A DNA stretch of 64,000 bases from Zygnema cylindricum (Eukaryota; Streptophyta; Zygnematophyceae; Zygnematales; Zygnemataceae), in NCBI GenBank assembly GCA_037447655.1, contig JBBHKE010002052.1:729585-793584 (forward strand). Direction: 5' to 3'. The notes beneath the pieces are model-generated. The model was given only the letters and a program-made list of their open reading frames with translations, ran no database searches and was not told where the DNA came from. This document shows, in pieces, positions 21,301 through 31,735 of this stretch. The position numbers were made by a program, and so were the translations under genes. Every line of letters begins with the position of its first letter. Position 1 is the first letter of the stretch.

Positions 21301-22202
21301 GTCTTTGCCTCCAACTCCTCATCCAGCAAGAGCTCAACGTCCTCGTCCTCGGATTCCTCCTCGTGTACCTGAGTCACAAGAGCCTTTTTCTCTCCTCTTG
21401 GAGTTCTACCGATCAGCCCCTCCTTTAACCGAAGTTCGGTTAGCTTAGTGCATTCCGCTATATAGTGCCCTGGTTTCTTATAAAATTGACACAAACCCTT
21501 GGGAGCCCTTGGACCAAACTCCTCGGTCTGATTGTTTTGCCCCCCCCCCTCCATAATTTTGGACCGGTTTCTTGGAATCGTTGTTCCTCCAATCGGTCCC
21601 AGCTGCCAAGGCTTGCCCACTATTTCCTCCCCTTCGGATCTCAATCGTGTCCTCCCAAACAAGAATCATCCCTACCACTGAGTTCCATATCCACCTTGAG
21701 TTTGGCAAGTCCTGCACACGGTTGATTATGTTCTCGAACTCATCTGGGTACTTCTTGGGCAACCCTCTTGTGCCCTCTCTACCTGCAAATGAGGAGATGC
21801 AAGCCATTGAGTAAGATGGCGAAGGATGAAGTGCTTTGCCGCCGTATTGTTGTAGTCCCTGGTATCGATATCATTCTCCTCGTTCCTCGGAATAGGTGAC
21901 ATGAAGGCTAAACCGGTTGTTATCGGTGTGATTGTCTCTTTCTCCTTTCTTTTGTCCACCACCTCCCTTTTCTTTGTCTCCTCCGTTGGAGATGGATATG
22001 TATCTCTGGTGAATTTGCTTCCTCCAAACCCTAGAGGGATACCAAGACTGGATGGACGCCTCACCCATCCACTCACTATTCCCCAAAACCTTTTCTCACA
22101 TAGAGCTCCTGTCATCATACTCTCCCAGTATATGAAGCGAGTTCTATTAAATATGGGCACCCTAGAGGGTGGGCCCATAACCAGCAACTCTGAGACCTCC
22201 AT
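21301..22202 (-). pseudogene. Gag of element E (broken)
   Basis: 22202-21726 opens in the LTR and crosses the primer-binding site (SELLVMGPPSRVPIF), then FIYWESMMTGALCEKRFWGI and NDIDTRDYNNTAAKHFILRH. A second frame (21807-21478) has NIINRVQDLPNSRWIWNSVV and SGQALAAGTDW. A third (21662 down) has a knuckle with one Cys lost (CQFYKKPGHYIAEC) and the acidic spacer. A segment in the middle of Gag is shortened by deletion, and frameshifts make it inactive. Confidence 0.75.
22168..22182 (-). promoter_or_regulatory. Primer-binding site of element E (perfect match to initiator tRNA-Met anticodon arm)
   Basis: GGTTATGGGCCCACC on the minus strand. From my knowledge of plant initiator tRNA-Met (anticodon arm GGUGGGCCCAUAACC) this is complementary at all 15 positions. 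The Drosophila copia site starts with the same GGTTATGGGCCCA. Confidence 0.85.
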
Positions 22203-23099
22203 AGGTCCTTAGAGTAGGCAGCTCATACGAAGCCTCTAAGATAACCCTGACCCCTTTGTGTTTCAGCAAAAATAACTGTCACCCTGGCAGAAAAAAAAAT
22301 TGACCACCTTCACCCTTGTAAAGGCAAGACTCCCCTAAGTCTATAGCAAATAGATTCCTTTAAGTCTACAGCGAAAACAATCTCTGAATTTGCTTCACTG
22401 AGCAGTAATTTATAGAGGGTCAAAGCTGACCTTTTGTACAGAAGCTCTTTGGGAGAGAGTGTCCTATCTACCAAATTTTCTAAGTCCTATATCTCTCTAA
22501 AAATCTATCTACTAAAGTACAACACTAATCAAAAATTGTGTCGTACAGAAAGGTACAGGTGCTAGTGTACTTTCTGTACAGCCAATGTACGACTTGGTCA
22601 ACCATTTGACACATGTCAAATCTAGATTCGTTCGAGCAATCTCCGGAGATGTCGTAATCCAATGTGGTCATGCCACGTGTCAATCAATGTGGTGGTGACC
22701 AAAAACCGCCAAAATCCTATTCCGCAATTTTGGCATTCTTTAGTTTTAGTCAATAGTTTTAGTTAAATGAATTTGTTCACGCGTAACAATTTAAATACTT
22801 GTCAAATCCTACATGTCTCTGCACCGATCCTAGACTTGTAGGATAACGGTAACCGCTAGCGGCTAGCTTGACAGGCGGTAGGTACCAAGATCAAATCATG
22901 GGTCTGTCAAGCATCATTTTTAGTAAATCTACTAAAACATTTGCCTGTCTCTGGATAGCACAGGCAGCCATGGCTCTATCTTCCTCTTCAACCTTCATGA
23001 CTGTGACAAGTGTGGGGGCTGAAAAGAGGAGTTAGAGGCAGACTTTCCCGGCTTCTTTTCTGCAATTAATTTTACACCTAGAAAATACTACAATGAACC
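22183..23099 (-). repeat. 5' LTR of element E
   Basis: About 917 bases. The 5' terminus is degenerate (TGGTTCATTGTAG where others have TGTTGAAATTTGTG) and the 3' end is GAGTTGCT rather than TTGCA. It contains the conserved block near 23015-22991, a mini-frame ATGGCTGCC at 22971 open for 27 codons, and an antisense tRNA-like module at 22843-22911 (plus, box B variant AGATCAAATCA). Confidence 0.8.
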
Positions 23100-24352
23100 A
23101 TTAATATCTACATCAAGAACGTGGTCACATGAGCAAACAAGAGAGCCAAGCAAAGATGGGTGGGGGAGGCCAACCCGAAACCTAAGGGTCGTGGTGAATT
23201 TAGCCGGGGTTAATCGGAGGGTAGATAAGATAGGGATAGCCAATAACCAAGCTGCGGAACCACGTTCGCCACAGAAAAGAAAGGGTGCAAGTGAAGTATC
23301 AAAAGGAAGCGCCCCGAGGAGCTCAAACTTAATAGCTGCAACAACCTTATCAGAAATAGATTCTTGAACACGTGCAACTGATGTCGAAACAAGAGTGGAA
23401 AGAACTCGCATATCCGCGATAGTAGCGAGAGTAAGAGAACGAGATGCATCGAGAAGGGACCGCTGGAAGGGAGTATACTGTTTGAAACTCGGGGTACAAT
23501 GGTAGCAAGAATAGGAGTGTACCCAGCCAAAAAAACGAGAGACAATAGTGGAGGCAACAAGGCACCAACTTCCCAAATAGGCAGCGGGAGCATCACAGGC
23601 CGTCGACAGTAAACCCAAACCACCTACAGAGAAGAGAGGCCTGGATACGAGCTGCAAGCCCAAACTCACGATCAAAAGCCCCACGACCAAACAATAATGA
23701 AGGACGTCCATGAGGCGATCGTCAAATGAATAACTAGACAACACAAAAGTAGGAGTGGGAGGGGAAGTACGAGTAAGGTATGAGGGGCGATGGGGAAAAC
23801 ACCAAGTCAAAAGTGCAAAGCCACTTGGGGATCAAAAAGGTTAGGAAGGTCATCCACATGGGACAAATCTGTTTGAACAGCAAAATCAAGAAATTGCTTG
23901 ATGTATAGATCAAAACCGAGCGGGCAACCTAACAAAAGAATTCCTTCAGATAGAGAAGTCTGAAAACCACGAGGGGGAGTGAACGAAGAAGGAAAAGCAA
24001 GAGGAGACCATACAACATACTTAGTGGGTTGGACAGAGAGATTGAGTTCGGCCAAACGATCTTTGAAAAAGGTATAGGCCGGTAAAACTTGGTCCAAAGG
24101 ACCAATAATGTGTGTGTCATCCACAACTGAAGGGAAGAGGCAAGATGGAAAAGCGGCCGCGGAAGCTCGGAGGGCTCGGTAATGAGCAAAGGCACACAAA
24201 AGACCCCCAAGAGGATCGCCTTGACGAGTGCCAGTGGTGGAAGAAAGGGGGACCAAATCACCCTCTGGTATATATATCTCATAGGCATGCAGCTGCCCGT
24301 GCGAACCGAGCCAAGCAAAATAAGGTGATGAACAATTGAAGACTCTTTGCAC
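23100..24352 (-). pseudogene. LINE-type reverse transcriptase relic
   Basis: Minus-strand frames 24352-23807 and 23810-23088 give a non-LTR retrotransposon RT. GTRQGDPLGGLLCAFAHYRAL is the conserved QGDPL block. VDDTHIIGP replaces the usual (Y/A)DD block, with the first residue changed but both Asp present. LNLSVQPTKYVVWSP and GCPLGFD correspond to the K-motif and following blocks. One frameshift near 23807 separates the parts. The segment FSVGGLGLLS resembles the post-RT GGLG block. Upstream ORF1/endonuclease and the 3' end are absent; element E cuts it at 23099. Confidence 0.75.
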
Positions 24353-24619
24353 GTGCGATAATCGGTTGTAGATTTGCTAGGGAGACCGCACGCCTAAAAT
24401 TGTAGATTCATTCTTTCCCCCGCCTATTATTAACCCAAAATTATTGAGCGACTTATTCTGCTGGATACGCTTTCTGAACTAAAAGGCGTTTTCGCTAGGT
24501 TAAAATTGACACGTAAGCTCGTTATTTTCAAGGGGAGATATAGAAGCTAATACAGAATTGCATATCAGTGCATGGTTACTGTAGCAACTACAGTGCAATT
24601 TGGTACGCTGCTTTGGCAC
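24353..24619. other. Gene-free stretch
   Basis: Between the LINE relic and the first complete MITE. No gene, repeat end or RNA feature recognised. Confidence 0.5.
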
Positions 24620-25206
24620 CTACAGCGTCAATCGTTCTAGGCATAATGAATGCTCTATCGGCACCCTCAAATTTTGATCCCAAAACTTGAAATAGAATTA
24701 ATAACACTATTTTTTTTTACGTTAATTAAGGTTCTAGTGAATAAGTGTTAATAATTTTAATTTATGACCTTCTTGAATATTGTGGTGTACAAACGTGTCA
24801 GTCTGTACAGAATGGTACTTTGTTGAGTGAAAAAATACGAAACATGGATTAAAATAATGGCGATCGCAAATAAAACTGTGCTCATAATGAAAGGCGGAAT
24901 GAGATCCTACTTGTTTTAGTGTAAAGATATTGATCGTGTATTAATTATACGTGAGAAAACCCAAATTAGGGTTATGAATAAATTGGAGTAAAAGGACGCG
25001 ACGGTGTACGATTTGTCAGATTTTGTACTTTTACCTAGTTTGTTGTGAATAACTTGATGGCAAATCAGTTGTACCCAAATTATTGTTATGGGTCAATTAG
25101 AGTAAACTGTTTTTTTCGGAATCTTGAAAAACTCAAATTAGCGTTAAAACGCTAATTAACTTTTAACACTAATAATTTGTAAACGCTAATAACGATTGGC
25201 GGTGTA
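24620..25206. mobile_element. MITE copy (CACCGC-family), about 590 bp
   Basis: The right end ACGCTAATAACGATTGGCGG plus TGTA is a clear family terminus. The left end is degenerate (CTACAGCGTCAATCG). The interior contains GTGTCAGTCTGTACAGAATG and GAAACATGGATTAAAATAAT, which recur in the copy at 61487-62162. No coding capacity. Confidence 0.65.
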
Positions 25207-25300
25207 GTGCCATATTGCATAAGAATACGATATGATTGGAAGCCCCAGTGCGACATTGCAATATGAGTGCAATATGGTAAACCGTGAATTGTTGTTAGCC

Positions 25301-25640
25301 TATCGGTGTAAAAAAATACTACTGTAGGGACAAAAATAGTGTTAAAACGTTGTTTCAAGTTTGATGATCTGAAGCTAAGAAAACAAGAACACTACAGTAG
25401 TTAGCATGCATAACACCAATTTACTAATGGGAATCGATTATGTCAGTGACTATTTTGGTTGTACGCTATTAGCGTATCGGTGTAAGAAAATACTACTATA
25501 GGGACAAAAATACTGTTATAAACGTTGTTTCAAGTTTGATGATCTGAAGCTAAGAAAACAATAACACTACAGTAGTTAGCATGCATGACACCAATTTACT
25601 AATGGGAATCGATCATAGCAGTGACTATTTTGGTTGCGCA
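25301..25640. repeat. Tandem pair of 174-bp units
   Basis: TATCGGTGTAAAAAAATACT at 25301 and TATCGGTGTAAGAAAATACT at 25475 head two similar units, each containing CAAGTTTGATGATCTGAAGC and ending in the GGGAATCGAT...GTGACTATTTTGG motif, which is also the terminus of the foldback element that follows. Confidence 0.8.
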
Positions 25641-26360
25641 CAGTCACTTACATCACTTTGTCAAAGATTGTGCGTTTTAAGTACACTGTTGTATTATTAA
25701 ATCACCGTTGAGTTTAAATTTGACGGTCAAATAGTTGAATAGCTTTGACTTTCAAAATATTGTTACAACCGGTTAAAATTTTGCCGCGCTTGCAATCGTC
25801 GACCGTCATAATAAAATCAACATTTCACACGGCCGACTAAGATTTACGGTAATATAATTGTGGCAACCATATGTAAATAAAATTGTTGCGCACAGTCCCT
25901 TTCTCTCCGCAGTGAGAGCACATGTTCGCTTTTAACTTCGCCGCAAAATTGAAATTCAATCGCCAATCGTAAATGGTGTAGCTTTATTTAGTCGCGCGTG
26001 ACGGCTCGCATTTTTTTCATTTAGTTCCAATAAATATATATACGCCTGTCCGTTTTATTATAGTGTACAAAGTTTATTTCGTTTCGTGCGATTTAATATG
26101 CCCGTATAAGACTTCTAGTGCTTTAGTTTCCAGAGGTTTCATTTCCTGTCGTTCTTCAATTCGCGCCTGAGTTCAACGTAACGATTTTAAATCGGTGTAA
26201 CAATATTTTGAAAGTCAAAGTTGTTCAACTAATTGACTGTCAAATTTAAACTCAACGGTAATTTAATTGTACCAATGTGTACTTAAAACGTACAATCTTT
26301 GACAAAATGACGTAACTGACTTTGCGCAACCAAAATAGTCACTACCATGATTAATTCCCT
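25603..26360. mobile_element. Foldback element with about 150-bp inverted repeats
   Basis: The left arm (25603-25775, GGGAATCGATCATAGCAGTG...) is an imperfect inverted copy of the right arm (26195-26360). The arms share CTATTTTGGTTGCGCA, TTGTCAAAGATTGT and GACTTTCAAAATATTGTTAC. The centre has no gene. One-ended copies lie at 39862-40125 and 55148-55405. It is a non-autonomous DNA element; the superfamily is not determined. Confidence 0.75.
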
Positions 26361-26939
26361 CATAGTTGTTCAAAACGAATTTTACGCACGATTCAAACGC
26401 ATGAATAGTACTTAGAAATCAGAGAGGTCGATTTGAAAATATCATAAAAATCGTTAATGAATTTAAGTCTGTACAATTCCGTACATGTTAAAAAAAAATG
26501 AATTGAATATGTACTACAATTTTCGTTTTCCGTTAAATGAGCGGTAAATTCTTTTAATGATTTAAATAATTAGCACACTGTATGTGTGTATCGAAACATC
26601 TGCATCATCTGGATACGGACAATGCTTTACCAAGATATTGTGACAATGCATCATCTGGATACGGACAATGCTTTACCAAGATATTGTGACAATCTGTCGG
26701 GCAATGTTCAAATCTTGGATAATGTCGCCTTTTTGTCAGAATAATATTGTCTATTTGTCTCATACTATCTAACAAGCAACCATGGCCTTCTCTCTCTACC
26801 TCTCCGAGAGCATGCGACTGCAAAAAAACCAAGTGCATGCCATATGCAGATGACATTATTCATCATTCAGCATTGCACAACCTAACATGTTAATTATATA
26901 AAAAAAAAATCAATCACATTAAACCAAAAAAGAAATACA
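26361..26939. repeat. Gene-free stretch with a 46-bp tandem duplication
   Basis: GCATCATCTGGATACGGACA begins two adjacent 46-bp units at about 26601 and 26647. The rest shows no gene. Confidence 0.7.
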
Positions 26940-27620
26940 TATATGCCCTTTATCTATCTTTACTCTAAATATTCTTCCCCTACATTGAAGTCCATCATGT
27001 CTTCATCTGAATCCTCTTCCCTAACCTCCCCTTCCTCTTTTTCCCACGCTATCAAATTCTCTTCATAGCAAACATCCCTAACCTTCTTTAACAGTCTGAG
27101 AATACTGAAGACCCATACGATTTCTCATTGCACTACGGATTGGTAACTTGTAAGACACACGTATATCACCAGTCTTCTTCACCGTTGTCTTGAAATTTGG
27201 GTCATCTAAAAGTTTGAACGGCAATCCATTGGCGTAGAAAGCCGTGGCCCAAGCTAAATCTACCACTTTCTTCTTTTGCCTGCTAAATACATTTTGTATT
27301 CTCGTTGAGCAACTCTTACTTTCGTCCTCGGAATCGATGGAAACTGCCCGTGAGTTCATCCAGGTCACTGATTACACGTTTTTGAGAGGAATTAGCCGAT
27401 TTTCCTTTTTCAGCCGCAATAAACTCCTGCTTCACCTTGGCTTGACATATTGTGCAAGCTATAATCCACAGATGACATTTCCACTCTTGACATTTCTAAT
27501 GAGATGATTTCTGATACTAGTTGCTTAGGCATTATATTCGAAATTACAAAACATAGACATATAATCGGTTGGCTATTACAATCCCACCGTCAGAGCCTTC
27601 ACGTGGTCCCTCTCCTCTCG
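26940..27620 (-). pseudogene. hAT-like (DUF659-type) transposase relic
   Basis: The minus-strand frame 27368-27078 contains LAWATAFYANGLPFKLLDDP, which resembles the FFYANGIPFNVV block at the start of the DUF659/hAT transposase-like region, and PIRSAMRNRM. Upstream (about 27450) CTICQAKVKQEF may be a decayed zinc-finger part. A +1 shift after residue 93 leads to an acidic tail (EEDSDEDMMDFNVGEEYLE) ending near 26970. No catalytic DDE/RNase H-like core is present. Whether it is a transposon fragment or a former domesticated gene cannot be told. Confidence 0.5.
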
Positions 27621-27689
27621 TTGAATTCTAGGCATGGCTGCTTCTTTCGAGAATTGTAACTTCTTCAACAACGGCTTCAACGATAGTTT

Positions 27690-28669
27690 TGAAATTTTGT
27701 GGTCTCCATTAACCCACAGAATGAGCAGCCTATGTAAAGCCTCTAGGATAATATTTGACCCTTTCACTTTCCCACTAAATAAGTGCCGCCCAGGCACACT
27801 GTTGTCCATAGCCATTTCTAGCCATGGATTCACCCTCTGAAGTACCACAGACACTTTCCCACTAAATAAGTGCCGGCCATGCACATAAATATTCTAACCA
27901 CCCTCACCCTTTTGGGGACAAGACTCCCTGAGTCAAACGCAAAAAGAATCATTGAATTTTCTCCCCAGAGCAGTAAGTTATGGTTAGCCAAAGATGGCCT
28001 ATAAATACAAAAGGTCACCTAGAGAGAGGCGCCTCAAACACGCTAAGTCCCTTAACTCCTACTCACAACTACTTTCTACTCTACCCTCGTCCAATCAAAA
28101 GGGTGTATAGTAAAAGAAGGTACAGTGGCCGATTCTACTTCTTGTACGGCCATTATACAACATGGCCTTCTGGTTGACACTTGTCAACATGGGAGCCATC
28201 GTTCCTCCTCCCATCCTTTCCGGCGTCCAATGATGTGGCGCCACGTGGCACATCGCACCGCTATGTTTGAAAGCCGCCAAAGATTCATTCGGGTTTGGCG
28301 GGGGCGACGACGTCCGCCCGATCATGTATTTTACACGGTTAGATTCGCGTCCGCAAGCGTCGTTTGACTATTGATGTCCTTTCGTCAATTTTGGTCTGAT
28401 TTAATGAAATTGACGTTTTGCGTAACACTTTAAATACATAGCAAACTGAATACGTGTATCGTTTCGTTAACGCCATAATGGTTAAGACGTTCTAGGTAGG
28501 TTTAGGCCTAGGTTCAAATCTGGTTTAGGGCAACATTTTGGCAATCTATCAATCTGTCTGCTTGTCTGCCTGTTTCTTTCTGACTATGGCGGCAACCATG
28601 GTGACTCTCTCTCTCTCTTCACTCTATAGTCTAAATTAAGAAGTGAATATTAATTACTTATTTTCAACA
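27690..28669 (-). repeat. LTR F (copia family 2), apparently solo
   Basis: 980 bases on the minus strand, TGTTGAAAATAAG to AAAATTTCA. It contains a mini-frame ATGGTTGCCGCC (start 28599, 16 codons) and an antisense tRNA-like module at 28466-28535 (plus; TAACGCCATAATGGTTAAGACG and box B GGTTCAAATCT). No primer-binding site or Gag of its own follows; it lies between a hAT-like relic and the Gag relic of another element. Confidence 0.8.
28466..28535 (+). promoter_or_regulatory. Antisense tRNA-like module in LTR F
   Basis: TAACGCCATAATGGTTAAG resembles box A, and GGTTCAAATCT is a near-consensus box B 40-50 bases later. It is antisense to the LTR and shares TAACGCC-TAATGGTTAAG with the module at 50352-50425. 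Confidence 0.55.
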
Positions 28670-30240
28670 AAATCAAGTGACAAGTTAAGGACCGAAAATA
28701 TCTGCGCTCCTTCTCCTCTTTCTTCAAATTGATCGTCGCCCAAAAAATATCCTCCTCCTCTTCCATGGCGGCCTCCGCGACCACTGCGGCCGCCAAGATG
28801 ACCGCCGCCGCGACCACTGTATCAGCCGCCGCCGTCTCTTCTACCGCCGCGGTCTCCTCTTCCACCAGCGCCTCCATTATCGGCCTTTGAGTAACATTAG
28901 GGGCTTGAATGGCCCCATTTCCCGCAAAAATGACATTGGCGTTCCTTATCCGGGCAAGAAGCCCCTATATGACCAAGTTTGTTGCTCTAAAAAAAGGCAA
29001 TATTGGTCAGATCTGAATATCCGGGCTAGGAAGGAGATCTCCCGGCCCTTTCGTGTCCTCTTCCGCCTCTTCTTCTCGGATTTCCCCCTCTTCTTCCTCC
29101 TCTTCCCCAAAAATAATTTAGATCGGTCGTTTCTGGTGTTGTCGAATTGAGGAAACCGTTCGGTTGGGTTCCCCTCGGTGAGCTCGGATGATTTGCCTCG
29201 GTCAATTTAAGGAATGTAATGATCGAGTCAAAGGTGTTCAAATCCCTCGATAACAAAATGTCCTTTAAATGTATCATTTTCTCCGATAAGGCATGGGTGA
29301 AGACCGATGCCTTATCATTCTCTTCAATAAATTATCCCATATTTGCGAGTTGCTCAATAATAATATTAAATCTCTTTGCGGTTTCATCGATCGATTCATT
29401 TGGTTTCACTTTGAAAGATGTATAGTCGGTATAAATGTGTTGCCCCTTGGTTTGAAGACTCTTCTCAAAATGATTTTCAAGGGCCACCCAACAATCATGG
29501 GCAAATCTTCGGGTAAGAAATAAATCGTGAATAGAAGTGCTACATGATTGGAATAAACCGCCAACGGCGGAAAGATTTTTCTTCGTTCACACACAATAAG
29601 CTCTCCGATCCGATGTAGGCATCTTATCCACCCTTTTTACAACCTTCCAAAGCTGTTTTAATTTAAATTGACCTTTGATATATTTCTTCCACAATTGATA
29701 ATTCGTCATTTTTCCGGACATAGATTCAACTTGCTCGTCCCCTTCACTCTAATCATCAAGATCCGAATCGTCATCGATGGGAAGTTTCCCCTTTCGAATC
29801 GATTCCATCATCTCCTTTTCGTCTCCTTCCGTATCAACGACGCTTTGTGTCGGAATACGATCTCCAAAAAATGGAGGTCTCGTGACACGGTTTGCCTTTG
29901 AGATCCATTGATCAACATAGCGAAAAAGACCATCCATCAGTTTTTCAATACGATCTTCCATCGCATCATCTCCCTCCTTTTTTTTTCCCTCATTCTCCTT
30001 CTTTTGTCCGAACGGATCGACCGGAACGGCTTCCTCAAAAGTTTTGCCGGTGAAAGCAAATGGAGTTTCTACTTCCGAATCTGAAGATGATTCAGATTCG
30101 GTTGGATCCGGAGGATTCGGATCCGGAGGTCGAGGAATCATCGTAGAAGAAGAAGGCATCATAGGAGAAGGGGTATTTTTCTTCTTTCTCCTCATGGCGG
30201 CCAAATTAGCCACCCTTCTACACCTCAATGGAGCACACAA
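28670..30240 (-). pseudogene. Copia-type Gag relic (element G) with two zinc knuckles and RGG tail
   Basis: 30240-29749 is an open frame rich in Pro/Ser/Asp/Glu (PRPPDPNPPDPTESESSSDS). It continues into UBN2-like Gag: YQLWKKYIKGQFKLKQLW, HDCWVALENHFEKSLQTKG, NESIDETAKRFNIIIEQL. Several stops and shifts follow. Near 28990-28910 are NKLGHIGASC and CHFCGKWGHSSP-stop-C, the remains of two CCHC knuckles. Then comes a Gly/Arg-rich stretch (RGGRRDGGG, GRGGGHLGG). This differs in sequence from the Gag of A, C, D and E. It ends at LTR F. Confidence 0.65.
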
Positions 30241-30252
30241 GCACTGACACCA
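30241..30252 (-). promoter_or_regulatory. Primer-binding site of element G (tRNA-Met 3' end type)
   Basis: TGGTGTCAGTGC on the minus strand, two bases after an LTR-like end (CCTTTCA). It resembles TGGTATCAGAGC, the usual copia site for the 3' end of initiator tRNA-Met (two mismatches), in contrast to the half-tRNA sites of A, C, D and E. Confidence 0.55.
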
Positions 30253-30254
30253 CT

Positions 30255-30700
30255 TGAAAGGATCTCACACAAAATCAGAGTGCAAGACTACAACGGAAGC
30301 ATTTAAAAAAAATCACACGAGAGAGAACTGTCCACAAAAGCCAATATATTTCATAGACATTTTCTCCCGTAAAAGATTTTCTTCCCTTTCCCCCTAAGCT
30401 GCAGTATATAGTACTGCAAGTGAAACGTCACACTATCAAACTATAAAAACAAACCAGACTATAAAGTGCGCACTGAGCATCAACCAATTGGACCGCGTCT
30501 AAACGCGAGCCTACAAAGTACTAAAGTACTAAACGACCATACGCCAAAGGACTACAAACCAAACAAAACGTACACACCAAACGAAACAAAACCTGGTCGT
30601 CGCAAAATAGAATCTCTGCGAGACCAGGGTACAACATATCGTACAACCCAACCTAATGACTCCAAACCAACCTTGACCACTAACTTCACGTAAAGACAAA
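30255..30700 (-). repeat. Probable 5' LTR of element G
   Basis: The 3' end (GAGATCCTTTCA) is next to the primer-binding site. The 5' boundary is not clear and is placed near 30700 only approximately. GAAGCATTT preceded by ACAACG is shared with the region near 51130. Confidence 0.45.
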
Positions 30701-30912
30701 CTAGCTGGCCCCGCGACAAACCGCGACGGCCGATTACATCATTGATTCTAACATGAATTTCCTTTACTAATTTATCGACAGTGTAGCATATTATCTGTGT
30801 TCACATGATCTTCATAATGAACATGTGAAAACAAGTTCGACATGCATCAAATCCTAGACGCTTTCACGTGTTGACGCAGCTCACTTCCACGCGTCTCGTA
30901 TAGAAAGACGAG

Positions 30913-31454
30913 TACACTACGAATCGTTATTAGTGTCAAAGTTTAAATAGTGTTGAAGAAAATTTACCGTAATTGATGCTAATTAAGAATTTGATTTTTT
31001 TTTTAAAAGGTGTAATATAATTTTGGCATTATGCTAATTTGGGAACACCAAAAATGGAGTATTCGTCGTACGATTATATACATTAATATATGTATCCGTA
31101 CAAAATATTAGATATCGTACGTTGTCGTGAAATTTAAGTATACGTACATGTCAGACTAATTTACGTGTCAAACTACTCCCATTTTTTTAGCTCACATTCC
31201 TATGCGTGCGTGTTTGATTTAATTCGTTTTTTTGTAAATTTTTCATTTGAAAAAGGTACATTTATGTACGGTCTGACATCGACCGTACATCACACTATTT
31301 AGATCTTATTGCACTTTCGTTCTTTACCCTATTTTGTACGGTACCTTAATTAACGTCAAGGAAAAATAAAATCATGTATCCTGTTTGAGGAAAAATATCA
31401 AAATTTTAATAACCCAAAATAGTGACTTTGACACTAATAACGATTCGCGGTGTA
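30913..31454. mobile_element. MITE copy (CACCGC-family), about 540 bp
   Basis: Left TACACTACGAATCGTTATTA and right TAATAACGATTCGCGGTGTA are inverted repeats. The interior has GTACGGTCTGACATCGACCG and no gene. Confidence 0.75.
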
Positions 31455-31549
31455 GTTATCAATGTGGACTGTCACAATTCTTACATTGCACTTAAAAACG
31501 TCCAAACCATAGTTCAAAAGTAGGCGTTTCTATTGTAGGTCTTTTGTCG

Positions 31550-31735
31550 GCGCCTTCGTCGTAAGTTGTGTTATGGGCTTTTCATGTGATCGTCTTAAGT
31601 CGCTACTTTGATCAGCGACCGTCCGATCGTCCAAATATGACGATAGTCCTATCGTAAGTTGTGTTATAGGCTTTTCATGTGATCTTCTTAGATCGCTACT
31701 TTGATCTGCGACCGTTCGATCGTCCGAATCTGACG
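31550..31735. repeat. Tandem duplication, about 92-bp unit
   Basis: GTAAGTTGTGTTATGGGCTT at 31561 and GTAAGTTGTGTTATAGGCTT at about 31653 start two adjacent similar units, each with TCGCTACTTTGATC and GCGACCGT. Confidence 0.75.

Larger units (their letters stand above)
19984..23099 (-). mobile_element. Element E: Ty1/copia retrotransposon interrupted by element D
   Basis: Minus strand: 5' LTR about 23099-22183, primer-binding site 22182-22168, Gag, protease, integrase up to 19984, where the D LTR begins within the VVMNEG block. Reverse transcriptase, RNase H and the 3' LTR were not found beyond D; instead the oppositely oriented C follows. E lies inside a LINE relic (23100-24352). Confidence 0.85.

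Noticed and set aside
23088-23623. Alternative Leu/Ser-rich frames over the LINE relic
   Set aside because: Off-frame shadows of the RT-derived reading.
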